From Bolinopsis microptera (taxonomy: Eukaryota > Ctenophora > Tentaculata > Lobata > Bolinopsidae), in contig NC_087076.1 of assembly GCF_026151205.1 (NCBI RefSeq), forward strand, positions 4,487,902 to 4,551,901: a stretch of 64,000 nt of DNA, given 5' to 3'. Made by a program: the position numbers and the translations under genes. The notes under the pieces were generated by a model. That model made no database searches and had not been told where the DNA came from. It was given only the letters and a program-made list of their open reading frames with translations. Below are positions 21,501 to 35,770 of this stretch, one piece after another (positions within the stretch are counted from its first letter, which is position 1; every line of letters begins with the position of its first letter).

Positions 21501-24500
21501 AGAGTACACACTGTCACTACACACTACACAGAGTACACACTGTTACTACACACTACACAGAGTACACACTGTCACTACACACTACACAGAGTACACACTG
21601 TCACTACACACTACACAGAGTACACACTGTCACTACACACTACACAGAGTACACACTGTCACTACACACTACACAGAGTACACACTGTCACTACACACTA
21701 CACAGAGTACACACTGTCACTACACACTACACAGAGTACACACTGTCACTTCACACTACACAGAGTACACACTGTCACTACACAGAGTACACACTCTCAC
21801 TACACACTGCACAGAGTACACACTGTCACTACACACTACACAGAGTACACACTGTCACTACACACTACACAGAGTACACACTGTCACTACACACTACACA
21901 GAGTACACACTGTCACTACACACTACACAGAGTACACACTGTCACTACACACTACACAGAGTACACACTGTCACTACACACTACACAGAGTAGACACTGT
22001 CACTACACACTACACAGAGTACACACTGTCACTACACACTACACAGAGTACACATTGTCACTACACACTACACAGAGTACACACTGTCACTACACAGAGT
22101 ACACACTGTCACTACACACTACACAGAGTACACACTGTCACTACACACTACACAGAGTACACACTGTCACTACACACTACACAGAGTACACACTGTCACT
22201 ACACACTACACAGAGTACACACTGTCACTACACACTACACAGAGTAGACACTGTCACTACACACTACACAGAGTACACACTGTTACTACACACTACACAG
22301 AGTACACACTGTCACTACACACTACACAGAGTACACACTGTCACTACACACTACACAGAGTACACACTGTCACTACACACTACACAGAGTACACACTGTC
22401 ACTTCACACTACACAGAGTACACACTGTCACTACACAGAGTACACACTCTCACTACACACTGCACAGAGTACACACTGTCACTACACACTACACAGAGTA
22501 CACACTGTCACTACACACTACACAGAGTACACACTGTCACTATACACTACACAGAGTACACACTGTCACTACACACTACACAGAGTACACACTGTCACTA
22601 CACAGTGCAGTACACAGAGTACACACTGTCACTACACACTACACAGAGTACACACTACACACTACACACTACACAGAGTACACACTGTCACCACACACTA
22701 CACAGAGTACACACTGTCACTACACACTACACAGAGTACACACTGTCACTACACACTACACAGAGTACACACTGTCACTACAAACTACACAGAGTACACA
22801 CTGTCACTACACACTACACAGAGTACACACTGTCACTACACAGTACACAGAGTACACACTGTCACTACACACTACACAGAGTACACACTGTCACTACACA
22901 CTACACAAAGTACACACTGTCACTACACACTACACAGAGTACACACTGTTACCACACACTACACAGAGTACACATTGTCACTACTCACTACACAGAGTAC
23001 ACACTGTCACTACACAGTACACAGAGTACACAATGTCACTACACAGTACACAGAGTACACACTGTCACTACACACTACACAGAGTACACACTGTCACTAC
23101 ACACTACACAGAGTACACACTGTCACTACACACTACACAGAGTACACACTGTCACTACACACTACACAGAGTACACACTGTCACTACACACTACACAGAG
23201 TACACACTGTCACTACACACTACACAGAGTACACACTGTCACTACACAGTACACAGAGTACACACTGTCACTACACACTACACAGAGTACACACTGTCAC
23301 TACACACTACACAGAGTACACACTGTCACAACACAGTGCAGTACACAGAGTACACACTGTCACTACACACTACACAGAGTACACACTGTTACTACACACT
23401 ACACAGAGTACACACTGTCACTACACACTACACAGAGTACACACTGTCACTACACACTACACAGAGTACACACTGTTACTACACACTACACAGAGTACAC
23501 ACTGTCACTACACACTACACAGAGTACACACTGTCACTACACACTACACAGAGTACACACTGTCACTACACACTACACAGAGTACACACTGTCACTACAC
23601 ACTACACAGAGTACACACTGTCACTACACACTACACAGAGTACACACTGTCACTACACACTACACAGAGTACACACTGTCACTACACACTACACAGAGTA
23701 CACACTGTCACTACACACTACACAGAGTACACACTGTCACTACACACTACACAGAGTACACACTGTCACTACACACTACACAGAGTACACACTGTCACTA
23801 CACACTACACAGAGTACACACTGTCACTACACACTACACAGAGTACACACTGTCACTACACACTACACAGAGTACACACTGTCACTACACACTACACAGA
23901 GTACACACTGTCACTACACACTACACAGAGTACACACTGTCACTACACACTACACAGAGTACACACTGTCACTACACACTACACAGAGTACACACTGTCA
24001 CTACACACTACACAGAGTACACACTGTCACTACACACTACACAGAGTACACACTGTCACTACACACTACACAGAGTACACACTGTCACTACACACTACAC
24101 AGAGTACACACTGTCACTACACACTACACAGAGTACACACTGTCACTACACACTACACAGAGTACACACTGTCACTACACACTACACAGAGTACACACTG
24201 TCACTACACACTACACAGAGTACACACTGTCACTACACACTACACAGAGTACACACTGTCACTACACACTACACAGAGTACACACTGTCACTACACACTA
24301 CACAGAGTACACACTGTCACTACACACTACACATAGTACACACTGTCACTACACACTACACAGAGTACACACTGTCACTACACACTACACAGAGTACACA
24401 CTGTCACTACACACTACACAGAGTACACACTGTCACTACACAGAGTACACACTGTCACTACACACTACACAGAGTACACACTGTCACTTCACACTACACA

Positions 24501-27500
24501 GAGTACACATTGTCACTACACACTACACAGAGTACACACTGTCACTACACACTACACAGAGTACACACTGTCACTACACACTACACAGAGTACACACTGT
24601 CACTACACACTACACAGAGTACACACTGTCACTACACACTACACAGAGTACACACTGTTACTACACACTACACAGAGTACACACTGTCACTACACACTAC
24701 ACAGAGTACACACTGTCACTACACACTACACAGAGTACACACTGTACCACACACTACACAGAGTACACACTGTCACTACACACTACACAGAGTACACACT
24801 GTCACTACACACTACACAGAGTAGACACTGTCACTACACACTACACAGAGTACACACTGTCACTACACACTACACAGAGTACACACTGTCACTACACACT
24901 ACACAGAGTACACACTGTCACTACACACTACACAGAGTACACACTGCTACTACACACTACACAGAGTACACACTGTCACTACACACTACACAGAGTACAC
25001 ACTGTCACTACACACTACACAGAGTACACACTGTCACTACACACTACACAGAGTACACACTGTCACTACACACTACACAGAGTACACACTGTCACTACAC
25101 ACTACACAGAGTACACACTGTCACTACACACTACACAGAGTACACACTGTCACTACACACTACACAGAGTACACACTGTCACTACACACTACACAGAGTA
25201 CACACTGTCACTACACACTACACAGAGTACACACTGTCACTACACACTACACAGAGTACACACTGTCACTACACACTACACAGAGTACACACTGTCACTA
25301 CACACTACACAGAGTACACACTGTCACTACACACTACACAGAGTACACACTGTCACTACACACTACACAGAGTACACACTGTCACTACACACTACACAGA
25401 GTACACACTGTCACTACACCTACACAGAGTACACACTGTCACTACACACTACACAGAGTACACACTGTCACTACACACTACACAGAGTACACACTGTCAC
25501 TACACACTACACAGAGTACACACTGTCACTACACACTACACAGAGTACACACTGTCACTACACACTACACAGAGTACACACTGTCACTACACACTACACA
25601 GAGTACACACTGTCACTACACACTACACAGAGTACACACTGTCACTACACACTACACAGAGTACACACTGTCACTACACACTACACAGAGTACACACTGT
25701 CACTACACACTACACAGAGTACACACTGTCACTACACACTACACAGAGTACACACTGTCACTACACACTACACAGAGTACACACTGTCACTACACACTAC
25801 ACAGAGTACACACTGTCACTACACACTACACAGAGTACACACTGTCACTACACACTACACAGAGTACACACTGTCACTACACACTACACAGAGTACACAC
25901 TGTCACTACACACTACACAGAGTACACACTGTCACTACACACTACACAGAGTACACACTGTCACTACACACTACACAGAGTACACACTGTCACTACACAC
26001 TACACAGAGTACACACTGTCACTACACACTACACAGAGTACACACTGTCACTACACACTACACAGAGTACACACTGTCACTACACACTACACAGAGTACA
26101 CACTGTCACTACACACTACACAGAGTACACACTGTCACTACACACTACACAGAGTACACACTGTCACTACACACTACACAGAGTACACACTGTCACTACA
26201 CACTACACAGAGTACACACTGTCACTACACACTACACAGAGTACACACTGTCACTACACACTACACAGAGTACACACTGTCACTACACACTACACAGAGT
26301 ACACACTGTCACTACACACTACACAGAGTACACACTGTCACTTCACACTACACAGAGTACACACTGTCACTACACAGAGTACACACTCTCACTACACACT
26401 ACACAGAGTACACACTGTCACTACACACTACACAGAGTACACACTGTCACTACACACTACACAGAGTAGACACTGTCACTACACACTACACAGAGTACAC
26501 ACTGTCACTACACACTACACAGAGTACACACTGTCACTACACACTACACAGAGTACACACTGTCACTACACACTACACAGAGTACACACTGTCACTACAC
26601 ACTACACAGAGTACACACTGTCACTACACACTACACAGAGTACACACTGTCACTACACACTACACAGAGTACACACTGTCACTACACACTACACAGAGTA
26701 CACACTGTCACTACACACTACACAGAGTACACACTGTCACTGCACACTACACAGAGTACACACTGTCACTACACACTACACAGAGTACACACTGTCACTA
26801 CACACTACACAGAGTACACACTGTCACTACACACTACACAGAGTACACACTGTCACTACACACTACACAGAGTACACACTGTCACTACACAGTACACAGA
26901 GTACACACTGTCACTACACACTACACAGAGTACACACTGTCACTACTCACTACACAGAGTACACACTGTCACTACACACTACACAGAGTACACACTGTCA
27001 CTACACACTACACAGAGTACACACTGTCACTACACACTATACAGAGTACACACTGTCACTACACAGAGTACACACTGTCACTACACACTACACAGAGTAC
27101 ACACTGTCACTACACACTACACAGAGTACACACTGTCACTACACACTACACAGAGTAGACACTGTCACTACACACTACACAGAGTACACACTGTCACTAC
27201 ACACTACACAGAGTACACACTGTCACTACACACTACACAGAGTACACACTGTCACTTCACACTACACAGAGTACACACTGTCACTACACACTACACAGAG
27301 TACACACTGTCACTACACACTACACAGAGTACACACTGTCACTACACACTACACAGAGTACACACTGTCACTATACACTACACAGAGTACACACTGTCAC
27401 TACACACTACAAAGAGTACACACTGTCACTACACACTACACAGAGTACACACTGTCACTACACACTACACAGAGTACACACTGTCACTACACACTACACA

Positions 27501-27742
27501 GAGTACACATTGTCACTACACACTACACAGAGTACACACTGTCACTACACACTACACAGAGTACACACTGTCACTACACACTACACAGAGTACACACTGT
27601 CACTACACACTACACAGAGTACACACTGTCACTACACACTACACAGAGTACACACTGTCACTACACACTACACAGAGCACACACTGTCACTACACACTAT
27701 ACAGAGTACACACTGTCACTACACAGTGCTGTACACAGAGTA
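18541..27742. repeat. 9.2-kb minisatellite, 29-bp unit, ~317 copies
   Basis: A single tandem array whose core is CAGAGTACACACTGTCAC followed by TACACACTACA (29 bp). The unit has no stop in any plus-strand frame, and 29 is not a multiple of three, so all frames stay open with a 29-residue period. The very long forward frames here (up to 27757) are therefore artefacts. Copies are mostly identical in 18600-20400 and 23500-26300 and more varied in 20400-23400. Longer variants carrying GTGCAGTA occur at both edges (18561, 27727) and inside (20691, 22606, 23335). Deleted units lacking one TACACACTACA block occur near 21780, 22090, 22430, 24435, 26370 and 27060. The plus strand is very poor in G. 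Confidence 0.98.
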
Positions 27743-27759
27743 CTGATACTACTCTGAGA

Positions 27760-27908
27760 CAGGGACAAAAGGAAATCGCGGCATGTACGGAATCGCGATT
27801 TTTCCCATTATTTGCGACAAATTTTATGTATAGTTTAATGTATAGTCTGTTAAAATTCGCGGTATCGCGATTTTTGGCCAAAATAATCGCGAAATCCTTT
27901 TGTCCCTG
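27760..27908. mobile_element. hAT-like MITE (149 bp)
   Basis: Terminal inverted repeats start CAGGGACAAAAGGA and end TCCTTTTGTCCCTG. An exact 8-bp target duplication CTCTGAGA flanks it (27752-27759 and 27909-27916). The CAGGG terminus plus 8-bp duplication is the hAT hallmark. It carries several GCGAT words in inverted pairs and no coding capacity. It lies immediately outside the minisatellite edge. Confidence 0.85.
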
Positions 27909-27916
27909 CTCTGAGA

Positions 27917-28147
27917 TATTGTACCGATACATTTCACTCTCTATCTCGGACTAAGAGGCATGTGCTACATAATATATTATGTGTTATATAGTTATATATG
28001 CTTAATACATTTTACACTCTGCCTGTAGGTAGAACATATGTTACAATTAATATACATTACGCTAAAATATAATTTAACATGTGTATCGTTAACGCCGTTC
28101 ATATAATATATAGAATCTATTCTTATACTTTAATATAATTTGTAACT
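27917..28147. other. AT-rich spacer
   Basis: No feature seen; low complexity TATATA runs between two MITE-type insertions. Confidence 0.4.
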
Positions 28148-28153
28148 AAATAT

Positions 28154-28847
28154 GGGGGGGGGGGGGGGCCAACCATATTAAAGTATATTAAAGTATATCC
28201 CCGGGTCAAAATCGGAAAAAATCCTACATTTTAATATACTTTAATATACCTACAATTAGAAGATTTATATTCTTCGTTAAGATTTACATGATGAACTATA
28301 TTTTTCACTCAGATTCGCAAGATAAGCCTGTTTTAGGACTAGTACATGAATTTCCATCCAGATTGGTCAAAAATTGGCTGAGCTATGAGCTTTAAAAAAT
28401 ATGCCCATATTTGGGCATACGCTTTTGCCCAAATTCACTTTTGCCCAAATTCGATAAAATTTCAATATTTTTTAATGAGACTAACTCTATGTGAAAGATA
28501 TAACTCAGTGTTTGTTGAATATAGTGGATACTAAGTAAAAAGACCTCCATGAACAAAATTGGGAAAATTGCACATAATATCTCGGTTCGGAATACTAGCC
28601 AAAATGACTTCATTAAAATTGAAATAACTCCATCAGTTTTCAATATTTTTTCAAGAACTTTTTGGAATCGATTAAGAATTGCATTTCAAGCTTATTTTGG
28701 GCAACAATTTTTGATGTAGGTCTAAGGAGATAGGGATATATTAAATTATATTGTAGGTATATTAAAGTATATTAAAGTATATCCCCGGGTCAAAATCGGG
28801 AAAAATCCTACATTTTAATATACTTTAATATGGTTGGCCCCCCCCCC
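28154..28847. mobile_element. G-capped non-autonomous element, copy 1 (694 bp)
   Basis: It begins with 14 G followed by CCAACCATATTAAAG and ends with CTTTAATATGGTTGG followed by 10 C. A 6-bp direct repeat AAATAT flanks it (28148-28153 and 28848-28853). Just inside each end is a ~75-bp block, in direct orientation at the two ends. The block is itself a hairpin (ATATTAAAGTATATTAAA paired with its complement, around a CCCCGGGTCAAAATCGG loop). The interior is non-coding. A close copy lies at 43328-44034. Superfamily unknown. Confidence 0.85.
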
Positions 28848-28853
28848 AAATAT

Positions 28854-30000
28854 AATTTTTAATACAGAAGTTAAATTTAAAACGAACCCTCCGGGGCGTT
28901 TCAGTTGACCAAGGGCAATATCAAATAACTTGAGTCAGAGTTAGAGCTTATTTCAGGTCCGTCAAGCAGAACGGTTGAGTCATTGGATTCTCCTCCTAAA
29001 AGTTCTTATCTGAAGATGACATGGTGAACGGTTTATCGTGTGTCCTTCCTTGTGGTGAAAGAAACTAGACTCCGCCACCTCCCAGCACGACAGGCATTAA
29101 AGGGGACACTATCTTTTTAACTCCGACAACATTCTGAGTCACTCACTGAATTGCTGACTGCGTCAAACATTTTCCCAGCCTCCAGTAAGATAGATGAAGT
29201 TTAGGCAGTGTGGTGGGTATCTCGCCTTCTGTCCAAAAAGATAAGACACTATTCATGCCATGTCAAAGCAGAAAGACTTGTGAAGAACAGTCAAGAATTT
29301 CTTGTGAGGTATTTTTTTGGTCCCTTGTATAATTCTACTTGATGAATTGTCAATGGACTGCCAAAGGAAAATCATTGGTTTTCTTAGAAAGTTAATTTTT
29401 GATTTCGATGTTTTTCATTTCTGTTCAGCACTCTGTTTTATTTTTTCACCTTCTCAAAATCGAAAGTCTTGAAAAATATACGATTTTCTTCAAACTGTCC
29501 AGAGAGATGGGTGTAAGGGTGACATTCTGTGCAGGTTTGGATTAATTTATATGTGCCAAATTCGAGATATCACATCAAACACAAGAAAATATCCCATAAT
29601 CAGTGAATTCTACGGAATGCAATACTATTTTCTTCAAACTTTCCATTATTTATATAATAAGATGGGTATAAGAGTGACAAAATTGATTCATAGAAATTTG
29701 TCCAAACTTTCACATTATTTAAATCTTCAACCCTCACTATCTATACTCCTATTATACCATATATTCAGATCAAGAGAAAATCTGAAATTCTTCTATGTTA
29801 TTGCTTAAAACGCTCAATTTTCGTCCTTGCAATTTGGAACAGTTTAGTCGAGTTGTTAAGTTAGAATAAGGTAGAATAATACTGGCAGTAGCTCAATAAT
29901 AGGCAAACTACATGATGGCCTGATGGAGTGATGAGTCATGAGGGCAAGATTCACATCCACCACCCTGGAGCTCCGCGACAGTACACCCTCAGAGGTGTCA
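28854..30000. other. intergenic DNA
   Basis: No gene recognised. A weak repeated phrase around GATGGGTGTAAGGGTGACA and GATGGGTATAAGAGTGACA (about 29505 and 29660) suggests an old ~150-bp tandem duplication. It ends at the target duplication of the foldback-type element. Confidence 0.45.
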
Positions 30001-30049
30001 CCCTCTGCGAGAGCACGTTTCCTTGATTTTTGTAGGGGATTTGTAGGGG

Positions 30050-31390
30050 ATTTGACCCTTGTAGGGGATTTATGTTCCGGGGTATTTGGAACAGGTTTAG
30101 GGGTTTAAATAGTTAGTACCTGTCCCAAACCATCAAGAAAATCAAGTTTCGACCTCCCAACCCACTCAGGCCACTCCCAGGGGCCACGCCCATCCCAAAA
30201 TAGCTGAAATCCAGGTAAAATCAAGATCGAAAATCTTTACCCCTGTAGGGGATTTATGTTCCGGGGTATTTGGAACAGGTTTAGGGGTTTAAATAGTTAG
30301 TACCTGTCCCAAACCATCAGAAAAATCAAGTTTCGACCTCCCAACCCACTCAGGCCACTCCCAGGGGCCACGCCCATCCCAAAATAGCTGAAATCCAGGT
30401 AAAATCAAGATCGAAAATCTTTACCCCTGTAGGGGATTTATGTTCCGGGGTATTTGGAACAGGTTTAGGGGTTTAAATAGTTAGTACCTGTCCCAAACCA
30501 TCAGAAAAATCAAGTTTCGACTTCCCAACCCACTCAGGCCACTCCCAGGGGCCACGCCCATCCCAAAATAGCTGAAATCCAGGTAAAATCAAGATCGAAA
30601 ATCTTTACCCCTGTAGGGGATTTATGTTCCGGGGTATTTGGAACAGGTTTAGGGGATTAAATAGTTAGTACCTGTCCCAAACCATCAGAAAAATCAAGTT
30701 TCGACTTCCCAACCCACTCAGGCCACTCCCAGTGGCCACGCCCATCCCAAAATAGCTGAAATCCAGGTAAAATCAAGATCAAAAATCTTTACCCCTGTAG
30801 GGGATTTATGTTCCGGGGTATTTGGAACAGGTTTAGGGGATTAAATAGTTAGTACCTGTCCCAAACCATCAGAAAAATCAAGTTTCGACCTCCCAACCCA
30901 CTCAGGCCACTCCCAGGGGCCACGCCCATCCCAAAATAGCTGAAATCCAGGTAAAATCAAGATCGAAAATCTTTACTCCTGTAGGGGATTTATGTTCCGG
31001 GGTATTTGGAACATGTTTATGTGGTTTAATAGGTAGGACCTGGCTCAAACAATCAGAAAAACCAAGTTTCGACCTTTTGACCCACTCAGGCCACTCCCAG
31101 GAACAATGTGCAACTATTTGTAGGGGATTTGGAATCAGTGTCAAATCCCCTACAAATCCAGACTGAGAATCTTTACCCCTGTAGGGGATTTATTTTCCGG
31201 GGTATTTGGAATTTGTTTAGGTGGTTTAATTGTTGGTATCTGCCCCAAACCATTAAAAAAAATCAATTTTCGATCTCTCAGCCCACTCAGGCCACTCCCT
31301 GGGGCCACGCTCATCCAAAAATATCTGAAAATCCCATAAAACCCAGACTGAGAATCTTTACCACCGTATGCGATTTGTGTTCCAGGGTAT
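30050..31390 (-). repeat. left-arm tandem subrepeats (~184 bp) of foldback element 1
   Basis: About seven units. The landmark GTAGGGGATTTATGTTCCGG recurs at 30061, 30245 and 30429, giving an exact 184-bp spacing. The first five units are almost identical; the last two, nearest the centre, are more diverged and contain an extra TAGGGGATTT-AATCCCCTA pair. Confidence 0.9.
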
Positions 31391-31399
31391 TCTTTTTGG

Positions 31400-31990
31400 T
31401 ATGACTTACTATCACCACTCATTCAAGGAATATGTTAAATCAAATAATATTCATGCTCATTTTTTTCGAATGAAGGTTCATTATCGCATTTATTTGATAG
31501 TTTTGATTATCAGATCAAGCCAAACTTTATGGAATTGTATTTGGCCATTCAAATTACGTTCGATCTGAAAAAATGAGAGTTGTAGCTTCTCAGTTGACCG
31601 AGATCCGAGGCATAACGAGTTTATTAATTACGTGTGATCAAGTGATTGGATTACCAGTTCAGGTGATTAGGCGACCCCGTTAAATTGCAAGGGAACCCAA
31701 TTAAGGTGTCCTATCACATAATCACCCAATCAATTTTGTTAACGAGATACATAAAATGCTTGATAACTTCGTCATTTCAAATCCGTTTGGCCTCAATTTT
31801 TCAGATCAGATGCACCAATTAACTATCTACAGTAATCTGAAATAAATGGGCGTCTAGCATGTCCGGAAAGAACAATATAGGTGATTTAATATTATATGCA
31901 TATGGACGTAATAGTTACAGCATGTCATCTGCAAAGTTACAGGTCCATAATATGAAACACGGTGGTGGTATAAACTATAAGACACAACGT
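31400..31990 (+). repeat. decayed mariner-like MITE copy in the centre of foldback element 1
   Basis: Collinear with 38195-38870 (shared ATGACTTACTA, ACCACTCATTCAAGGAAT, GTGTGATCAAGTGATTGG, AATCACCCAATCAATTTTGTTAACGAGATAC and the GTATGCCATCTGCAAAGT region). Terminal inverted repeats are lost. Non-coding. Confidence 0.7.
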
Positions 31991-32029
31991 ATGTAACGTT
32001 ACTTTTGCCCCACCCCACCCCATGTAACT

Positions 32030-35000
32030 TTTCTGGGTTAGGCGTGGCCCCTGGGAGCGGCCTAAGTGGGTCAAGATGTTGAAACTCGGTTTTTCTGATG
32101 GTTTGGGTCAGGTACTACCCATTTTTAAATAAAAACATGTTCCAAATACCCTGGAACATAAATCCCCTACAGGGGTAAAGATTTTCGATCTTGATTTTAC
32201 CTGGATTTCAGCTATTTTGGGATGGGCGTGGCCCCTGGGAGTGGCCTGAGTGGGTTGGGAAGTCGAAACTTGATTTTTCTGATGGTTTGGGACAGGTACT
32301 AACTATTTAAACCCCTAAACCTGTTCCAAATACCCCGGAACATAAATCCCCTACAGGGGTAAAGATTTTCGATCTTGATTTTACCTGGATTTCAGCTATT
32401 TTGGGATGGGCGTGGCCCCTGGGAGTGGCCTGAGTGGGTTGGGAGGTCGAAACTTGATTTTTCTGATGGTTTGGGACAGGTACTAACTATTTAAACCCCT
32501 AAACCTGTTCCAAATACCCCGGAACATAAATCCCCTACAGGGGTAAAGATTTTCGATCTTGATTTTACCTGGATTTCAGCTATTTTGGGATGGGCGTGGC
32601 CCCTGGGAGTGGCCTGAGTGGGTTGGGAGGTCGAAACTTGATTTTTCTGATGGTTTGGGACAGGTACTAACTATTAAAACCCCTAAACCTGTTCCAAATA
32701 CCCCGGAACATAAATCCCCTACAGTGGTAAAGATTTTCGATCTTGATTTTACCTGGATTTCAGCTATTTTGGGATGGGCGTGGCCCCTGGGAGTGGCCTG
32801 AGTGGGTTGGGAGGTCGAAACTTGATTTTTCTGATGGTTTGGGACAGGTACTAACTATTTAAACCCCTAAACCTGTTCTAAATACCCCGGAACATAAATC
32901 CCATACAGTGGTAAAGATTTTCAATCTTGATTTGTCCTGGATTTAAGTTGTTTTGGGATGGGCGTGGCCCCTGGGAGCGGCCTGAGTGGGTCAAGATGTT
33001 GAAACTCGGTTTTTCTGATGGTTTGGGACAGGTACTAACTATTTAAAACCCTAAACCTGTTCCAAATACCCCGGAACATAAATCCCCTACAGGGGTAAAG
33101 ATTCTCAGTCTGAATTTGTAGGGGATTTGACACGGATTTCAAATCCCCTACAAATAGTTGCGCATTGTTCCTAGGAGTGGCCTGAGTGGGTTGGGGGTCG
33201 AAACTTGATTTTTCTGATGGTTTGGGACAAGTACTAACTATTTAAACCCCTAAACATGTTCCAAATACCCCGAAACATAAATCCCCTACAGGGGTAAAGA
33301 TTTTCGATCTTGATGTTACCTGGATTTCAGCTATTTTGGGATGGGCGTGGCCCCTGGGAGTGTCCTGAGTGGGTTGGGAGGTCGAAACTTGATTTTTCTG
33401 ATGGTTTGGTACAGGTAATAACTATTTAACCACCTAAACATGTTCCAAATACCCTGGATCATAAATCCCCTACAGGGGTAAAGATTCTCAGTCTGAATTT
33501 GTAGGGGATTTGACACGGATTTCAAATCCCCTACTAATAGTTGCGCATTGTTCCTAGGAGTGGCCTGAGTGGGTTGGGGGGTCGAAACTTGATTTTTCTG
33601 ATGGTTTGGGACAGGTACTAACTATTTAAACCCCTAAACATGTTCCAAATACCCCGGAACATAAATCCCCTACAGGGGTAAAGATTTTCGATCTTGATGT
33701 TACCTGGATTTCAGCTATTTTGGGATGGGTGTGGCCCCTGGGATCGGCCTGAGTGGGTTTGGAGGTCGAAACTTGATTTTTCTGATGCTTTGGGACAGGT
33801 ACTAACTATTTAAACCCCTAAACCTGTTCCAAATACCCCGGAACATAAATCCCCTACAGTGGTAAAGATTTTCGATCTTGATTTTACCTGGATTTCAGCT
33901 ATTTTGGGATGGGCGTGGCCCCTGGGAGTGGCTTGTGTGGGTTGGGAAGTCGAAACTTGATTTTTCTGATGGTTTTGGACAAGTACTACTCATTTTTACA
34001 CAAAAACATGTTCCAAATACCCCGGAACATAAATCCCCTACAGGGGTAAAGATTTTCGATCTTGATTTTACCTGGATTTCAGCTATTTTGGGATGGGCGT
34101 GGCCCCTGGGAGTGGCCTGAGTGAGTTGGGAGGTCGAAACTTGATTTTTCTGATGGTTTGGGACAGGTACTAACTATTTAAACCCCTAAACCTGTTCCAA
34201 ATACCCCGGAACTTAAATCCCCTACAGTGGTAAAGATTTTCGATCTTGATTTTACCTGGATTTCAGCTATTTTGGGATGGGCGTGGCCCCTGGGAGTGGC
34301 CTGAGTGGGTTGGGAGGTCGAAACTTAATTTTTCTGATGGTTTGGGACAGGTACTAACTATTTAAATCCCTAAACCTGTTCCAAATACCCCGGAACATAA
34401 ATCCCCTACAGGGGTAAAGATTTTCGATCTTGATTTTACCTGGATTTCAGCTATTTTGGGATGGGCGTGGCCCCTGGGAGTGGCTTGAGTGGGTTGGGAA
34501 GTAGAAACTTGATTTTTCTGATGGTTTTGGACAGGTACTACCCATTTTTACACAAAAACCTGTTCCAAATACCCCGGAACATAAATCCCCTACAGGGGTA
34601 AAGATTTTCGATCTTGATTTTACCTGGATTTCAGCTATTTTGGGATGGGCGTGGCCCCTGGGAGTGGCCTGAGTGGGTTGGGAGGTCGAAACTTGATTTT
34701 TCTGATGGTTTGGGACAGGTACTAACTATTTAAACCCCTAAACCTGTTGCAAATACCCCGGGACATAAATCCCCTACAGGGGTAAAGATTTTTGATCTTG
34801 ATTTTACCTGGATTTCAGCTATTTTGGGATGGGCGTGGCCCCTGGGAGTGGCCTGAGTGGGTTGGGAGGTCGAAACTTGATTTTTCTGATGGTTTGGGAC
34901 AGGTACTAACTATTTAAACCCCTAAACCTGTTCCAAATACCCTGGAACATAAATCCCCTACAGTGGTAAAGATTTTCGATCTTGATTTTACCTGGATTTC

Positions 35001-35770
35001 AGCTATTTTGGGATGGGCGTGGCCCCTGGGAGTGGCCTGAGTGGGTTGTGAGGTCGAAACTTAATTTTTCTGATGGTTTGGGACAGGTACTAACTATTTA
35101 AACCCCTAAACCTGTTCCAAATACCCCGGAACTTAAATCCCCTACAGTGGTAAAGATTTTCGATCTTGATTTTACCTGGATTTCAGCTATTTTGGGATGG
35201 GCGTGGCCCCTGGGAGTGGCCTGAGTGGGTTGGGAGGTCGAAACTTGATTTTTCTGATGGTTTGGGACAGGTACTAACTATTTAAACCCCTAAACCTGTT
35301 GCAAATACCCCGGAACATAAATCCCCTACAGGGGTAAAGATTTTTGATCTTGATTTTACCTGGATTTCAGCTATTTTGGGATGGGCGTGGCCCCTGGGAG
35401 TGGCCTGATTGGGTTGGGAGGTCGAAACTTGATTTTTCTGATGGTTTGGTACAGGTAATAACTATTTAACCACCTAAACATGTTCCAAATACCCCGGATC
35501 ATAAATCCCCTACAGGGGTAAAGATTCTCAGTCTGGATTTGTAGGGGATTTGACACGGTTTTCAAATCCCCTACAAATAGTTGTGCATTGTTCCTGGGAC
35601 TGCCTGAGTGGGTCAAGAGGTCGAAACTTGGTTTTTCTGATTGTTTGGGTCAGGTTCTTCATATCTAATCACCAAATCATGTTCTAAATACCACGGAACA
35701 TAAATCCCCTACAGGGGTAAAGATTCTCAGTTTGTATTTTAGGGGACTTCAGCTATTTTGGGATGGGCGG
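32030..35770 (+). repeat. right-arm tandem subrepeats (~184 bp) of foldback element 1
   Basis: About twenty units in the opposite orientation to the left arm, each with CCCGGAACATAAATCCCCTACAGGGGTAAAG-type junctions and a GGGATGGGCGTGGCCCCTGG block. Three units (about 33110, 33490 and 35540) carry a shared variant in which the unit is replaced by paired TAGGGGATTTGACACGG and AAATCCCCTAC words, showing block duplication inside the arm. It is much longer than the left arm, so the element is asymmetric. Confidence 0.9.

Noticed and set aside
18541-27742. Possible CRISPR-like array
   Set aside because: There are no unique spacers; it is a head-to-tail minisatellite in a eukaryotic context.
18507-27757. 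Very long forward open frames (up to ~2,298 codons) rich in His/Thr/Tyr
   Set aside because: They are by-products of a 29-bp tandem repeat without stops; all three frames are open with the same period and no domain or start context is present.
28392-28643. 83-codon minus-strand frame, repeated at 43561-43821
   Set aside because: Both lie inside the two copies of the G-capped element; the frame is shared only because the elements are copies, and no protein family is recognisable.
30902-35616. Repeated ~80-codon frames (ILGWAWPLGVA-type)
   Set aside because: Each is the same translation of the 184-bp foldback subrepeat, in whichever orientation the arm has.
30061-35700. Telomere-like or G-quadruplex interpretation of TTTAGGGG and TAGGGGAT words
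   Set aside because: The words are single occurrences per 184-bp unit, not a tandem telomeric repeat.
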